From: Sulfitobacter dubius
GTDB taxonomy: Bacteria; Pseudomonadota; Alphaproteobacteria; Rhodobacterales; Rhodobacteraceae
Direction: 5' to 3'
DNA: 64,000 nt
NCBI RefSeq assembly: GCF_900113435.1
Contig: NZ_FOPG01000001.1
Location: forward strand, 186,001 to 250,000
The first letter of the stretch is position 1; each line of letters begins with the position of its first letter. The notes beneath the pieces were generated by a model. It was not told where the DNA came from. It was given only the letters and a program-made list of their open reading frames with translations, and made no database searches. Made by a program: the position numbers and the translations under genes. Shown one piece after another: positions 30,688 to 40,050 of this stretch.

Positions 30688-30709
30688 TGCTTAACAAATT
30701 TTAAGAAGT

Positions 30710-31510
30710 TCAGCCGTCGATGCGGCTGGCCATGATGGCGATGGCCTTTTGATAGACGCCCGCTGCGTTCCACGCCTGAATGACGCGGAAATTCGGTTGG
30801 CCTTCTTGATATCCGGCGCCGGGCTGCCAGCCTTTTTGGCGCAGGAAGTTGGCGGTGGAGGCGATGGCATCCGCTTCGCTATAGAAATCCACGCGGCCGT
30901 CGCCGCTGCCGTCCACGCCGTAGTTCAATGCGTTGCCGGGCAGAAACTGCGTGTGGCCCAACTCACCATGTTTCGCGCCTTTGGTGTTTGGCGTGATAGC
31001 GCCCCGATCCACCAGTTTCAGCGCGCCAATCGCATGGGGCACGAAAAAATCAGAGCGGCGGCAGTCATAGGCCAGCGTCGTGATGGCCGAGACGACAGCA
31101 CTATCGCCCATGAAACCGCCAAAGCCCGTCTCCATCCCGTGGATCGCCAACAGAACGCCCGCGGGCACGCCGTAGCGCTGTTCTAGCGAGCTATAGAAAC
31201 CGGCATTGCGCGCTTTACGTTTGCGGCCTTGGGCCACAATCGTATCTGCGCCGCGCACCTGCATGAACTTGGACAGAGAATATTTGAACGATTTCTGATT
31301 GCGGTCTGCGGCGATCGTGCCGTTGGCATAGCGCGCACTTGCCAAAGCGTTCAGGCCGGGCTGGCCGACACCAGCGGCGCGGGCCTCTTGGGCAAAGGCA
31401 CCTTTCCAAGCTTCAAATCCATTGGCCGTATTGCCGCATTGCGCGGCCAAAGTAGGCGCGGCCACGAACGTGCAGATGGCCGCGGTGGTGGTGAAAAGTG
31501 TTTTGAACAT
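30710..31510 (-). CDS. Lytic murein transglycosylase (MltB/SLT_2 type)
   Basis: Periplasmic enzyme cleaving peptidoglycan glycan strands with formation of 1,6-anhydro-muramic acid. The 266-residue protein has signal peptide MFKTLFTTTAAICTFVAAPTLA and the catalytic Glu in LLAIHGMETGFGGFMG, followed by TTLAYDCRRSDFF, GELGHTQFLPGNALNYGVDGSGDGR and FLRQKGWQPG, the MltB fold blocks. ATG 31510 is chosen because it opens the signal peptide. No peptidoglycan-binding domain, so it is a short member. Confidence 0.92.
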   Translation of the reverse strand: MFKTLFTTTAAICTFVAAPTLAAQCGNTANGFEAWKGAFAQEARAAGVGQPGLNALASARYANGTIAADRNQKSFKYSLSKFMQVRGADTIVAQGRKRKARNAGFYSSLEQRYGVPAGVLLAIHGMETGFGGFMGDSAVVSAITTLAYDCRRSDFFVPHAIGALKLVDRGAITPNTKGAKHGELGHTQFLPGNALNYGVDGSGDGRVDFYSEADAIASTANFLRQKGWQPGAGYQEGQPNFRVIQAWNAAGVYQKAIAIMASRIDG

Positions 31511-31608
31511 GAGTTTGACCCTCTGCGTGTGTATTACCGGGCAAAGGTTAGCCCAAACGGGCAACGGTTCAACTAAGTTGGTATATGAAGCGGAAAATCT
31601 TTTTGCCG

Positions 31609-31839
31609 TCACCGGGGCAGAAGTGCGCGCACATAGCCAAAGACGACATCCGCCCATGCGTCCACCTGTGGCACGCTGCCTTGCGCTAAACTCGCCCCGC
31701 CAAAGAGCATGCCGATGGTCACTAAAAAGATCAGCCCCTTGCGGCTTCGCTTTGCACCGCGACGTTTGCTCTCCACGCGCTTGGCGCGTTCTTGGATGCG
31801 CATCACCCGATCGTCAAATGTGGTCGTTGAAATCGCCAT
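31609..31839 (-). CDS. Small single-pass membrane protein, unknown function
   Basis: 76 residues: a basic N-terminal half (DDRVMRIQERAKRVESKRRGAKRSRKG), one membrane helix (about 37-53, LIFLVTIGMLFGGASLAQG) and a short outside tail ending VFGYVRALLPR. ATG at 31839 has AAAGGAAG upstream; a start 14 codons earlier exists but has no good site. The positive-inside pattern puts the basic part in the cytoplasm. I do not recognise a family beyond conserved roseobacter hypotheticals. Confidence 0.65.
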   Translation of the reverse strand: MAISTTTFDDRVMRIQERAKRVESKRRGAKRSRKGLIFLVTIGMLFGGASLAQGSVPQVDAWADVVFGYVRALLPR

Positions 31840-31923
31840 CGAATCTGCTTCCTTTGCAGGGTTTCGTGACAACTTGGTCAAGCGGTGTGGCTGTTTTGTG
31901 GCGGTGAAGGGGCGCGTAGGTGG

Positions 31924-32514
31924 TTAGCCCGCAAAAAACAGGTTTGCCCCGGCAAAGGTTGCAATGCCCGCGCCGATAAAGCCCAAGAGCATCAACAATC
32001 CATCCCGGTACAATAACGCCAATCCAAAGATCGAGATGACGATCATCGGGGCCGAGGTTGCAAATGGCACTACCTCCAACGGGGGCACCGACAGGCAGAG
32101 GCATAGGATCACAGCGCAGGCGAGCTTTTGACCGGTGGGGCCAGCGACGCGCGAAAGACGGGCGTGAAGCTTTTCGTCAATCCATTCCGAGATGGGGCGC
32201 AGCCATTCGACGGATTTCAATACCTTCGACGCCCCCAGATCCCGCCGACGCAGCCAATTCGGGGCCCAGAAATGCGCATAGCCCATCAACATGCGCAGGG
32301 CGAGGATCGCCACCAGCAGCGCGAGCAAGGTCGGAAAACCGGGAATGCCACCCAGTGGTGTCAATTCGATTAACGGAAGGACGGCGAGGGCAGGGCCATA
32401 TCCGCGCTCATCAAGTGCGTCGATCAACTGGCCCACTTCTACGGTGTCTTTGCCTTCGGAGGCGTCTTTGATCTCTCCAATCACATCCATAAGCGCTGAC
32501 GATTGATCTGCCAT
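31924..32514 (-). CDS. exoD: ExoD-family membrane protein
   Basis: 196-residue membrane protein of the ExoD family, first described in rhizobial exopolysaccharide synthesis and alkaline-stress tolerance. It has the typical LIDALDERGYGPALAVLPLIELTPLGGIPGFPTLLALL opening and four or so helices with CLCLSVPPLEVVPFATSAPM. ATG 32514 has AAGGTG upstream. An exact EcfG-type promoter sits 38 bases upstream, so stress induction is likely. Confidence 0.88.
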   Translation of the reverse strand: MADQSSALMDVIGEIKDASEGKDTVEVGQLIDALDERGYGPALAVLPLIELTPLGGIPGFPTLLALLVAILALRMLMGYAHFWAPNWLRRRDLGASKVLKSVEWLRPISEWIDEKLHARLSRVAGPTGQKLACAVILCLCLSVPPLEVVPFATSAPMIVISIFGLALLYRDGLLMLLGFIGAGIATFAGANLFFAG

Positions 32515-32551
32515 AGTACGCACCTTACTTCCTGCGCTTCTCTAGCAAGCC

Positions 32552-32576
32552 AACGCGGGGCGGAAGCCTCTGTTCC
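32552..32576 (-). promoter_or_regulatory. EcfG-type general stress promoter for exoD
   Basis: GGAAC, 16 bases, CGTT on the minus strand, the same exact elements and spacing as upstream of wrbA and of the yqjDE-like operon. The CGTT element ends 38 bases before the exoD ATG. It lies between the glnA terminator and exoD. Confidence 0.75.
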
Positions 32577-32590
32577 ACGCCTCAATAGCA

Positions 32591-32618
32591 AAAGGGCGCG
32601 GTGTGATCCGCGCCCTTT
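32591..32618 (-). terminator. Rho-independent terminator after glnA
   Basis: An 11-bp perfect stem (AAAGGGCGCGG 32591-32601 with CCGCGCCCTTT 32608-32618) and a 6-base loop, 36 bases after the glnA stop on the minus strand. The A-T base pairs at the stem foot supply the T run. Confidence 0.88.
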
Positions 32619-32653
32619 CAAAACTTATCCAACTGCCCTGAGGGCCAGAAAGA

Positions 32654-34060
32654 TTAGCAGCTGTAGTACATGCCGAATTCAACCGGGTGCGGGGTCTGTT
32701 CGAATTTCAGAACCTCTTCGGTTTTCAGCGCGATATAGCCTTCGATCTGGTCGCGGGTGAACACGTCACCGGCCAGCAAGTAATCCATGTCCTTGGACAG
32801 CTCGTCGAGCGCTTCGCGCAGCGAACCTGCCACTGTCGGGATGTCCGCCAGCTCTTCTGCGGGCAGGTCATAGAGGTTCTTGTCCATCGCCTCGCCCGGA
32901 TCGATTTTGTTCTTGATGCCGTCAAGGCCGGCCATCAACAGGGCCGAGAACGCCAGATAGGGGTTCGCCGCCGGATCGGGGAAACGGGCTTCGACGCGCT
33001 TGGCTTTGGGGCTTTCGGTCCATGGGATACGCACGCAGCCCGAACGGTTACGCGCGGAATAGGCGCGCAGAACGGGGGCTTCGAAACCGGGGATCAAACG
33101 CTTGTAGCTGTTGGTCGTTGGGTTGGTGAAGGCGTTGAGCGATTTGGCATGGCTCAGGATGCCGCCGATGAACCACAGGGCTTCTTGGCTAAGGTCAGCA
33201 TATTTGTCGCCTGCAAACAGCGGCTTGCCGTCTTTCCAGATCGACATGTTGACGTGCATACCCGACCCGTTATCGCCAAAGATCGGCTTGGGCATGAAGG
33301 TCGCCGATTTGCCATAGGCATGGGCCACATTGTGAACAACGTATTTGTACTTCTGGATTTCGTCAGCTTGCTTGGTCAGCTCACCAAAGATCAGACCCAG
33401 TTCATGCTGGCAGGACGCAACCTCATGGTGGTGCTTGTCGACCTTCATGCCTAGGCGCTTCATGGTCGAAAGCATCTCAGCGCGCAGGTCTTGCGCTTCG
33501 TCCACCGGGTTCACCGGGAAGTAGCCGCCCTTGAGGCCCGGGCGGTGGCCCATGTTGCCCATTTCATACTCGGTGTCGGAGTTCCACGAGCCGTCGGATG
33601 CATCAACTTCGTAGGATACTTTGTTGACCTTGTTGGAGAACTTCACATCGTCAAAGAGGAAGAACTCAGCCTCGGGGCCAAAATAAGCGTTGTCGCCAAT
33701 GCCGGAAGACTTGAGGTAAGCTTCGGCCTTTTCGGCGGTGCCGCGCGGGTCGCGCTCATAGCTTTCGCCGGTGTCGGGCTCAGCGATCGAGCAATGCACA
33801 CAGATGGTGGTTTCGGCATAGAAAGGGTCGACATAGGCGGTGCTCACATCGGGCATCAGCTTCATGTCGGAGGCTTCGATGCTTTTCCAACCAGCGATGG
33901 ACGAGCCGTCGAACATAAAGCCTTCTTCGAGGAAGTCTTCGTCGACCAGATCGCTCACGATGGTAACGTGCTGCAAAGCGCCGCGGGTGTCAGTGAATCG
34001 GATGTCGACATATTCAATGCCTTCATCCTTGATTTTGCTCAGGAATTCCTGGGTATCCAT
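32654..34060 (-). CDS. glnA: Glutamine synthetase type I
   Basis: Central ammonia-assimilating enzyme, 468 residues, dodecameric. Seen: [18 protein letters not shown] near the N-terminus, the [10 protein letters not shown] active-site Glu, [28 protein letters not shown] and NRSGCVRIP. The adenylylation Tyr is in [11 protein letters not shown], so activity is probably controlled by GlnE. It follows glnB by 49 bases, the usual alphaproteobacterial glnBA order. Confidence 0.98.
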   Translation of the reverse strand: MDTQEFLSKIKDEGIEYVDIRFTDTRGALQHVTIVSDLVDEDFLEEGFMFDGSSIAGWKSIEASDMKLMPDVSTAYVDPFYAETTICVHCSIAEPDTGESYERDPRGTAEKAEAYLKSSGIGDNAYFGPEAEFFLFDDVKFSNKVNKVSYEVDASDGSWNSDTEYEMGNMGHRPGLKGGYFPVNPVDEAQDLRAEMLSTMKRLGMKVDKHHHEVASCQHELGLIFGELTKQADEIQKYKYVVHNVAHAYGKSATFMPKPIFGDNGSGMHVNMSIWKDGKPLFAGDKYADLSQEALWFIGGILSHAKSLNAFTNPTTNSYKRLIPGFEAPVLRAYSARNRSGCVRIPWTESPKAKRVEARFPDPAANPYLAFSALLMAGLDGIKNKIDPGEAMDKNLYDLPAEELADIPTVAGSLREALDELSKDMDYLLAGDVFTRDQIEGYIALKTEEVLKFEQTPHPVEFGMYYSC

Positions 34061-34109
34061 CGTGTAGGTCCTTTATGGTCTATTCGTAGTCTGGGCCCGA
34101 GGGCCGTTG

Positions 34110-34475
<366 letters not shown>

Positions 34476-34477
34476 TT

Positions 34478-34501
34478 ATGCTCTGGTTTTTGACAGAGCA
34501 T
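34478..34501 (-). promoter_or_regulatory. Perfect inverted repeat in the glnB leader
   Basis: ATGCTCTG (34478-34485) and CAGAGCAT (34494-34501) form an 8-bp perfect inverted repeat with an 8-base A-rich loop on the minus strand, ending 30 bases before the glnB ATG. It could be an operator or an mRNA hairpin. It does not match the NtrC site or a sigma-54 promoter. Confidence 0.45.
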
Positions 34502-34661
34502 CCCGCCCGCGTAACGTCCAGCGCCGGGCAGGGGGTTACATGGCGCGACGGAAGCATTTGCCAAGGGTCGATTAGAATTTGCGCAGGTTGCCTAAAGATC
34601 GGGCAGTAATGAATCGGATGTTGGGCTGTACCTTTGCGGGGTGGTTGCTACTTCTCTCACT

Positions 34662-35525
34662 ATGCAGATTTCACAGATCACCCGCGACACCCTTGATGTC
34701 ACATTGCTGGGCAAAAAGCCGGGGCATAAGTATGACCACGGCCATGCGCTGGTCCTGTCAGGCGGGCCGGGGAAAACCGGGGCCGCGCGCATGGCGGCAC
34801 GGGGGGCATTGCGGATCGGCGCAGGGGCGGTAACACTGGGCGTGCCGCCTGCCGCTCAGCTTGAAGTGGCGGTGCAGGTCACGGCGATCATGCTTGAACG
34901 CATTCCCGACGGCGCGGCACTTGCTGACGTGCTAAAAGATAACCGTATCAGCGCGCTCTGCCTCGGCCCGGCTTTGGGGTTGGGCGCGCGGGCTGCCGGA
35001 TTGGTGAAGGCGGCGCTTGCCGCGCCATCTGTGGTGTTGGATGCCGATGCGCTGACCTTGATGTCGCAAGATGCTGAGATATGCGCGGGTCTTCATCCCC
35101 GGTGCATCCTGACACCGCATATGGGTGAGTTCGCGCGGCTGGCCCCCGATCTCGCCGAGGCTGCCAAGGCCGAACGGCCCAGCGCAAAGGCCTGGGCGGC
35201 CCGCGAAGCGGCAGCGCGCTTTGGTTGTGTGGTTTTGCTCAAAGGGCCAGAGACGGTCATCGCCACGCCGGAGGGGCATGTGCGGCGTCACTGCGCCACT
35301 CACGACCGGGCAACCCCATGGTTGGCCACGGCAGGGGCCGGGGATGTGTTGGCAGGGTTCATCACAGGGCTACTGGCGCGGGGGATCGAACCGCTTGAGG
35401 CGGCATCCCTGGCCACATGGCTGCACGCCGAAGCAGCGCTGACCCATGGCCCCGGTTTGATTGCTGAGGATTTACCAGACCTGTTGCCGCAGGTGCTTCG
35501 TGCCTTGAATGTTCAAGCGGCGTGA
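34662..35525 (+). CDS. nnrD: ADP-dependent NAD(P)H-hydrate dehydratase without epimerase domain
   Basis: Repairs hydrated NAD(P)H. The 287-residue protein is a complete ribokinase-fold dehydratase: KYDHGHALVLSGGPGKTGAARMAARGALRIGAGAVTL, VVLDADALTL, CILTPHMGEFARL, VLLKGPETVIATP and the ATP-site signature TAGAGDVLAGFITGLLARG. Most bacterial homologs carry an additional N-terminal NnrE epimerase domain of about 220 residues; here only 213 bases separate the start from the divergent glnB gene, and that gap has an in-frame stop at 34593, so the domain is absent. ATG 34662 is chosen; GTG 34641 is an alternative, and neither has a strong ribosome binding site. Confidence 0.9.
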   Translation: MQISQITRDTLDVTLLGKKPGHKYDHGHALVLSGGPGKTGAARMAARGALRIGAGAVTLGVPPAAQLEVAVQVTAIMLERIPDGAALADVLKDNRISALCLGPALGLGARAAGLVKAALAAPSVVLDADALTLMSQDAEICAGLHPRCILTPHMGEFARLAPDLAEAAKAERPSAKAWAAREAAARFGCVVLLKGPETVIATPEGHVRRHCATHDRATPWLATAGAGDVLAGFITGLLARGIEPLEAASLATWLHAEAALTHGPGLIAEDLPDLLPQVLRALNVQAA

Positions 35526-36034
35526 AGCACCGCGCCCCGCGCGCGGGCAGCATCGGCGGTGCCAAGTTCTAACCCATCGGCGTAGATAATATGCGGACCG
35601 TCGCAGAAAATCTGGATCAGCGTCGTTTCTTCTTCGCCCAGATCGGTAATGAATTCGTCATCCACCAGCGCCCGCGCGGCGACCAAGGCCCGCTCAGAGT
35701 TGAACAGTGCCCGTGCGCGCCAATCACGGACCAGCACCATTTGATCCCCGGCAAGCTGCGCATCACGTTCAGGCCGTGTATGGCCTAATGATCCAGCCGC
35801 CAAAGAAATACGCCGCGCCTTTCGAGTGGAGCGTTGGATATGCAAAATCTTTGCGAAACCGCTATCGCGCGTGATGATCCGATCCCCGACGGAGAGATAC
35901 TCAACCGGAATTTCGCCATCCAGCGTTAGAATAAGGGCGCCCTGCACAAGACCAGTGTCCAGCGCAGCATAGGGGGAAAACTGGCCCGCATGGCGATCAT
36001 TGCCGCCTACGCACCCGACCGTATTCGGTTTCAT
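35513..36034 (-). CDS. Hint-domain (Hedgehog/intein-like) protein
   Basis: 173-residue protein of the Hint_2 type common in roseobacters. The recognisable core is GALILTLDGEIPVEYLSVGDRIITRDSGFAKILHIQRS, then AGSLGHTRPERDAQLAGDQMVLVRDWRARALF (equivalent to the HRVL block) and a C-terminal FCDGPHIIYADGLE. Residues corresponding to the splicing nucleophile Cys at the start of a Hint fold are not seen (GLVQGALIL), so autoprocessing is doubtful. ATG at 36034 is preferred over 36073. It overlaps the convergent nnrD by 13 bases. Role unknown; longer relatives are attached to secreted repeat proteins. Confidence 0.8.
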   Translation of the reverse strand: MKPNTVGCVGGNDRHAGQFSPYAALDTGLVQGALILTLDGEIPVEYLSVGDRIITRDSGFAKILHIQRSTRKARRISLAAGSLGHTRPERDAQLAGDQMVLVRDWRARALFNSERALVAARALVDDEFITDLGEEETTLIQIFCDGPHIIYADGLELGTADAARARGAVLHAA

Positions 36035-36166
36035 GGGCGTTTCTTTCTGTTGTACCTGCTCAGGTATGATCAACCATATGCAAACATCTAGTTAATGTCT
36101 TGTGTTTTTTGCTCTCGCATCTGCCGCGCGGGTTTGCTAATCAGCGCGGGCACCGGTTGGTGCAGT

Positions 36167-36250
36167 GCGGGTGTGGCGGAATTGGTAGACGCACCAGATT
36201 TAGGTTCTGGCGCCTATGGCGTGGGGGTTCGAGTCCCTTCACCCGCACCA
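36167..36250 (+). tRNA. tRNA-Leu (anticodon UAG)
   Basis: 84 bases including a genomically encoded CCA. Acceptor arms GCGGGTG/CACCCGC pair perfectly, D-arm GGCGGAATTGGTAGACGC is the leucine pattern, anticodon stem CCAGA/TCTGG surrounds loop TTTAGGT (anticodon TAG), a long variable arm follows, and the T-arm is GGGGTTCGAGTCCC. Reads CUA and, with wobble, other CUN codons. Confidence 0.97.
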
Positions 36251-36310
36251 CTTCCCCCCTTATGATTGCAAATGCTGCAGGGCGTTCGTCGCGTGAATTC
36301 CCGCTGAGGC

Positions 36311-37240
36311 TTAGCCCAGCACACTCAGCCAGAGCCAAACCGTCAGGATCGAACTGCCCGTTGCGATCAGCACCGAACTGGCTGCCACACGCCGTGCGCG
36401 GCCGTACATATTGGCAAAAATATAGGCGTTGAACCCCGGTGCCATCGCCGCCGTCAGCACGCCGGACCGAAATCCCGCCTGCGGCAGATCAAGCGCGGTG
36501 CCAAAGGTCCAAACCAGAGCAGGGTGCACCAATAGCGCAATCGCACAGACCATAAGGATCGCTTTCATGTCGCCTTCGGGCTTGTACTGAAGCAAGATCC
36601 CACCAAGGGCGAAGAGGGCCGCTGGCAGGGCGGCGCGTACAATCAGCGACAAGGCGTCATCTACCACGCCGGGAATCGGCAGACCGCTGAGGTTAACGGC
36701 AAAGCCCCCCAGAATCGATATGACCAGCGCATTGCGGAACATCGCCCGGCTAACATTGCGCAAAAGCGACAAACCCGACTGCCCCCGGTTGCGCACGAAC
36801 TCCATCACCGTGATCCCCAAGCCATAGCAGAAAGGCGCATGGAACGAGAGAATCGCATAGTTCCCTGCCAGCGCCTCCGGCCCGTAGGCCCGTTCGGTGA
36901 TCGGCAGGCCCAAAAGGATCGAGTTTGAGAACAGACAGCAAAACCCGATCGCCCCGCTGTCCTCCCAATCGCGGCGGAACAGCAGCCGCGCGCCAAGAAT
37001 GCCAAGCGCAAAGCAAAGCGCCGCACCGCCGTAGAAACTGCCCAAAAGGCGTGGGTCATAGCTGCTGGACAGGTCAATGCGGGCAATGGCTTGGAACAGC
37101 AGGCAGGGGATGGCGAAATTCTGGGTGAACTTCATCACCCCATCGATGCCGGAGACGGGGAAAAGCCCGCGCCAGACGGCGACATACCCAAATCCGATGA
37201 CCAGAAAGACCGGCAGGATGACGTCTAAAAGAGTTTGCAC
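36311..37240 (-). CDS. AEC-family (auxin efflux carrier-like) transporter
   Basis: 309-residue inner-membrane protein with about ten helices. It opens TLLDVILPVFLVIGFGYVAVWRGLFP and MKFTQNFAIPCLLFQAIARIDL, the AEC pattern with the half-helix Asn/Pro motif, and repeats LIVRAALPAALFALGGILL in the second half. Bacterial members export dicarboxylates or remain unassigned. The start is GTG at 37240 with AAAGG upstream; it ends the long minus-strand operon and converges with tRNA-Leu. Confidence 0.88.
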   Translation of the reverse strand: MQTLLDVILPVFLVIGFGYVAVWRGLFPVSGIDGVMKFTQNFAIPCLLFQAIARIDLSSSYDPRLLGSFYGGAALCFALGILGARLLFRRDWEDSGAIGFCCLFSNSILLGLPITERAYGPEALAGNYAILSFHAPFCYGLGITVMEFVRNRGQSGLSLLRNVSRAMFRNALVISILGGFAVNLSGLPIPGVVDDALSLIVRAALPAALFALGGILLQYKPEGDMKAILMVCAIALLVHPALVWTFGTALDLPQAGFRSGVLTAAMAPGFNAYIFANMYGRARRVAASSVLIATGSSILTVWLWLSVLG

Positions 37241-37273
37241 GAATATGGCCTTTAAAAAGCGCGGAATGCCTCG

Positions 37274-38071
37274 TCAGAGGGGGAAATGCAGGGTCAGCCC
37301 ATCATAGGCCGGTTGAATGTGCGCGGCTGTCTCAGCGGCAAGGGTCTGGTAATCAAGATCGTTATGCAGATTGGTCAGCACAGCCGTTTTTGGCTGCACC
37401 CGGTCGATCCACTCCAGCGTCTGCGCCAAATGGCTATGGGTCGGATGTGGATCACGGCGCAGCGCGTCAACGATCCAGCAGCGCAGGTTGTCCATCATCG
37501 GCCAGCAGTCCTCGGGGATGGCCGAGACATCGGGCAGATAGACGATATCGTCAAAGCGAAAACCAAGCGCGTCGATATTGCCGTGGGTGACGGTGAAGGG
37601 TGTGAATTTCAGCGTGCCGCCGGGGCCGTCGATGCTGACCTCTCCGGTGATGTCATGCATATCGAGGATCGGCGGATAACTGGACCATTCGGGCTGCACA
37701 AAGGCATAGCCAAACCGCTCAATCAGCGCGTCCCGTGTGGGCGCATCGGCCCAGACCGGCAGCCGCGCGCGCATGTTCATCACGACCATGCGCAGGTCAT
37801 CCAGCCCGTGCACGTGGTCCGCATGGGCGTGGGTGTAGATCACCGCATCAAGCCGCCCGATGCCCGCGTCGAGGAGTTGACTGCGCATGTCGGGGGAGGT
37901 GTCGATCAATACGGTGGTGGTGCCTGCCTCCGTCACCCGCTCGACAAGGATCGAACAGCGGCGGCGGGCGTTCTTGGGCTCATTCGGGTCGCAAGCGCCC
38001 CAGTGGCCGCCGATACGCGGGACACCCCCAGAAGAGCCGCTGCCCAATATGGTCACCCGCAGCTCAGCCAT
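37274..38071 (-). CDS. MBL-fold metallo-hydrolase (PhnP/RNase Z-like)
   Basis: 265-residue metallo-beta-lactamase-fold enzyme. ATG 38071 overlaps the tatD stop (ATGA). The N-terminal strand VTILGSGSSGGVPRIGGHWGACDP, metal motif YTHAHADHVHGLDDLR, and later FTVTHGNIDALGFRF and HPTHSHLAQTLEW blocks place it with PhnP-type phosphoribosyl cyclic phosphodiesterases and uncharacterised relatives. No phn genes are near, so the substrate is unknown. Confidence 0.88.
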   Translation of the reverse strand: MAELRVTILGSGSSGGVPRIGGHWGACDPNEPKNARRRCSILVERVTEAGTTTVLIDTSPDMRSQLLDAGIGRLDAVIYTHAHADHVHGLDDLRMVVMNMRARLPVWADAPTRDALIERFGYAFVQPEWSSYPPILDMHDITGEVSIDGPGGTLKFTPFTVTHGNIDALGFRFDDIVYLPDVSAIPEDCWPMMDNLRCWIVDALRRDPHPTHSHLAQTLEWIDRVQPKTAVLTNLHNDLDYQTLAAETAAHIQPAYDGLTLHFPL

Positions 38072-38877
38072 CAGTGCGCGGGCTCCCAAGCGGCGGCTTT
38101 CGCGAAGAGACGCTCAAAATTCGCCTGCGTGCGGGCCGCGAAATCGGCGTAGTCGAGGCCAAAGGTCTCTGCCGCACGGCGGGCGGTATGGGCGGTGAAG
38201 GCAGGCTCATTCGGCTTGCCGCGATGCGGCGGCGGGGCGAGATAGGGCGCGTCGGTTTCCACCAGAATACGGTCGAGCGGGGCGGCGGCGAAAATATCGC
38301 GCAGCTCCTGCGACTTGGGGAAGGCGGTGATGCCGGACATCGACAGGTAGAACCCCAGATCAAGCGCAGCACGCGCCAGTTCAGCGGAGGAGGAGAAGCA
38401 ATGCATGACGCAGCTATAGGCGCCATTCGCATGTTCCTCGCGTAGGATGCGGGCCATGTCGTCATCCGCGTCGCGGGCGTGAATGATGAGCGGCAGCCCA
38501 CTTTCCCGCGCCGCGGCGATATGGATGCGGAGAGAGGTCTTTTGCACCTCGGCACTCTCGGCGGTGTAGTGGTAATCAAGGCCAGTCTCACCGATGCCGA
38601 CCATCTTGGGATGCTGGGTCAGGGAGAGCAGTTCGTCGACGGAAGTCAGGGGCTCTTCGGCAGCGGACATCGGATGGGTGCCTGCGGCGTAGAAAACCGG
38701 ATCATGCGCTTCGGCGATGGCGCGCACGGCGGGCTCATTCTTTAGCCGGGTGCAAATGGTGACCATGCGCGTGACGCCTGCGTCAGCGGCGCGGGCGATG
38801 ACGCCGGGCAGGTCTTCTTGCAGGCTCTCGAAGTCGAGGTGGCAGTGGCTGTCGGTGATCTGGGGCGTGTCGGTCAT
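38071..38877 (-). CDS. tatD: TatD-family metal-dependent hydrolase
   Basis: Deoxyribonuclease-like TIM-barrel hydrolase, 268 residues. Metal ligands are visible in ITDSHCHLDF near the N-terminus, GETGLDYHYTAES, LPLIIHARDAD, YSCVMHCFSSS and LVETDAPYLAPPPHRGKPNEP. Activity in the family is 3'-5' exonuclease on damaged DNA/RNA. It is 13 bases after holB, a frequent pairing. Confidence 0.94.
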   Translation of the reverse strand: MTDTPQITDSHCHLDFESLQEDLPGVIARAADAGVTRMVTICTRLKNEPAVRAIAEAHDPVFYAAGTHPMSAAEEPLTSVDELLSLTQHPKMVGIGETGLDYHYTAESAEVQKTSLRIHIAAARESGLPLIIHARDADDDMARILREEHANGAYSCVMHCFSSSAELARAALDLGFYLSMSGITAFPKSQELRDIFAAAPLDRILVETDAPYLAPPPHRGKPNEPAFTAHTARRAAETFGLDYADFAARTQANFERLFAKAAAWEPAH

Positions 38878-38890
38878 GCTGTCCTTTCGG

Positions 38891-40003
38891 CTATCGCGGC
38901 GCCGTCTGGCCTATTTGCCGCAGGGTATCTAGGACCAGCGCGGCAGGGTCAAGGTTCACCGCCAGCCCGTGGCGGGCGCGGTCGGATATCTGTTGTGCGG
39001 CATCGGCCCAAGCGCGGCCCTGCGCGGGGCTGGGCGAAAGGCGCTGCAGCACGGCGATCTCATCGGGGCAGGCGGCGCGCGCGGGCGGCGCACCGGTGGC
39101 CCCGGTGCGCGCCAGACGGACCAGCAGCAGGTCCAGCAGGGTAAAGAGCAGGTCGAGCTTGGCCTCGGCTCCGCGCTGTGCTGCGGCTTCGGCCAGTTTG
39201 ATGGCGCGGCCCCGGTCGAGTTGCGGCAGCGAAGAGATCAGGCCGACGAGATCGGCATAGGTTTTGACCCCGCCCATCAGCGACAGGCGCAGCGCCCCGC
39301 CGACCGACCCGCCGGAAAGCTCGGACAGTGCGGCGGGATCGTCTTGGACCTCCACCCCCGAGCCGGCCAGCGCCTCGGCCATCTGGTCCGCGTCAAGTGT
39401 GCCGAGCCGCAGCGTCCGGCAGCGCGAGCGGATGGTGGGCAGCAGGCTGGAGGGTTGGTGGCTCAGCAGCAGCAGGATCGCCCGCTCTGGCGGTTCTTCC
39501 AGCATCTTGAGCAAGGCATTGGCGGCGTTGGGGTTCATCTCATCCGCGTCGTCGATGATGACCACGCGTCGGCCCCCGTCGGCGGCGGACATCTGGAAGA
39601 AGCCGTTCAAAGCGCGGATGTCATCGACGACGATCTGCTTGCGCATTTTCTTGGTATCGGGGTTCATCGTGCGGGTAACGGATTTCAGCCCCGCTTCGGC
39701 CCCGGCGGCCACACGGCGGGCGACAGGATGCTCGGGGTCGATCTCAAGCGTGTCAGCCGGGGGCAGATCAAACATGCCGCCATCGGGGTCGGGCGTGGCC
39801 AAAAGAAACCGCGCGATGCGCCATGCCAGCGTCGCCTTGCCGACGCCGCGCGGGCCGGTCAGCATCCATGCGTGGTGCAACTTTCCGCTGTTAAAGGCGT
39901 CGAGAAAGGCAGCCTCGGCTGCGCTTTGGCCGATCAGTTTCGGCGTGTCGCGCGGGTGGCGGGCACCTTCCACACGATCTGGCTGGGGGGCTTCGTCTGT
40001 CAT
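38891..40003 (-). CDS. holB: DNA polymerase III subunit delta'
   Basis: Clamp-loader ATPase-like subunit, 370 residues. Walker A is GPRGVGKATLAWRIARFL, and the sensor-type sequence RVVIIDDADEMNPNAANALLKMLEEPPERAILLLLSHQPSSLLPTIRSRCR matches HolB. In contrast to the E. coli protein it retains the Lys of Walker A. ATG at 40003. It sits in the standard tmk-holB-tatD order. Confidence 0.95.
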   Translation of the reverse strand: MTDEAPQPDRVEGARHPRDTPKLIGQSAAEAAFLDAFNSGKLHHAWMLTGPRGVGKATLAWRIARFLLATPDPDGGMFDLPPADTLEIDPEHPVARRVAAGAEAGLKSVTRTMNPDTKKMRKQIVVDDIRALNGFFQMSAADGGRRVVIIDDADEMNPNAANALLKMLEEPPERAILLLLSHQPSSLLPTIRSRCRTLRLGTLDADQMAEALAGSGVEVQDDPAALSELSGGSVGGALRLSLMGGVKTYADLVGLISSLPQLDRGRAIKLAEAAAQRGAEAKLDLLFTLLDLLLVRLARTGATGAPPARAACPDEIAVLQRLSPSPAQGRAWADAAQQISDRARHGLAVNLDPAALVLDTLRQIGQTAPR

Positions 40004-40050
40004 GGCCTCGGTCTAGCATGTTTCGCCGCAGAGGGAAGCGGGCAGGGCGA

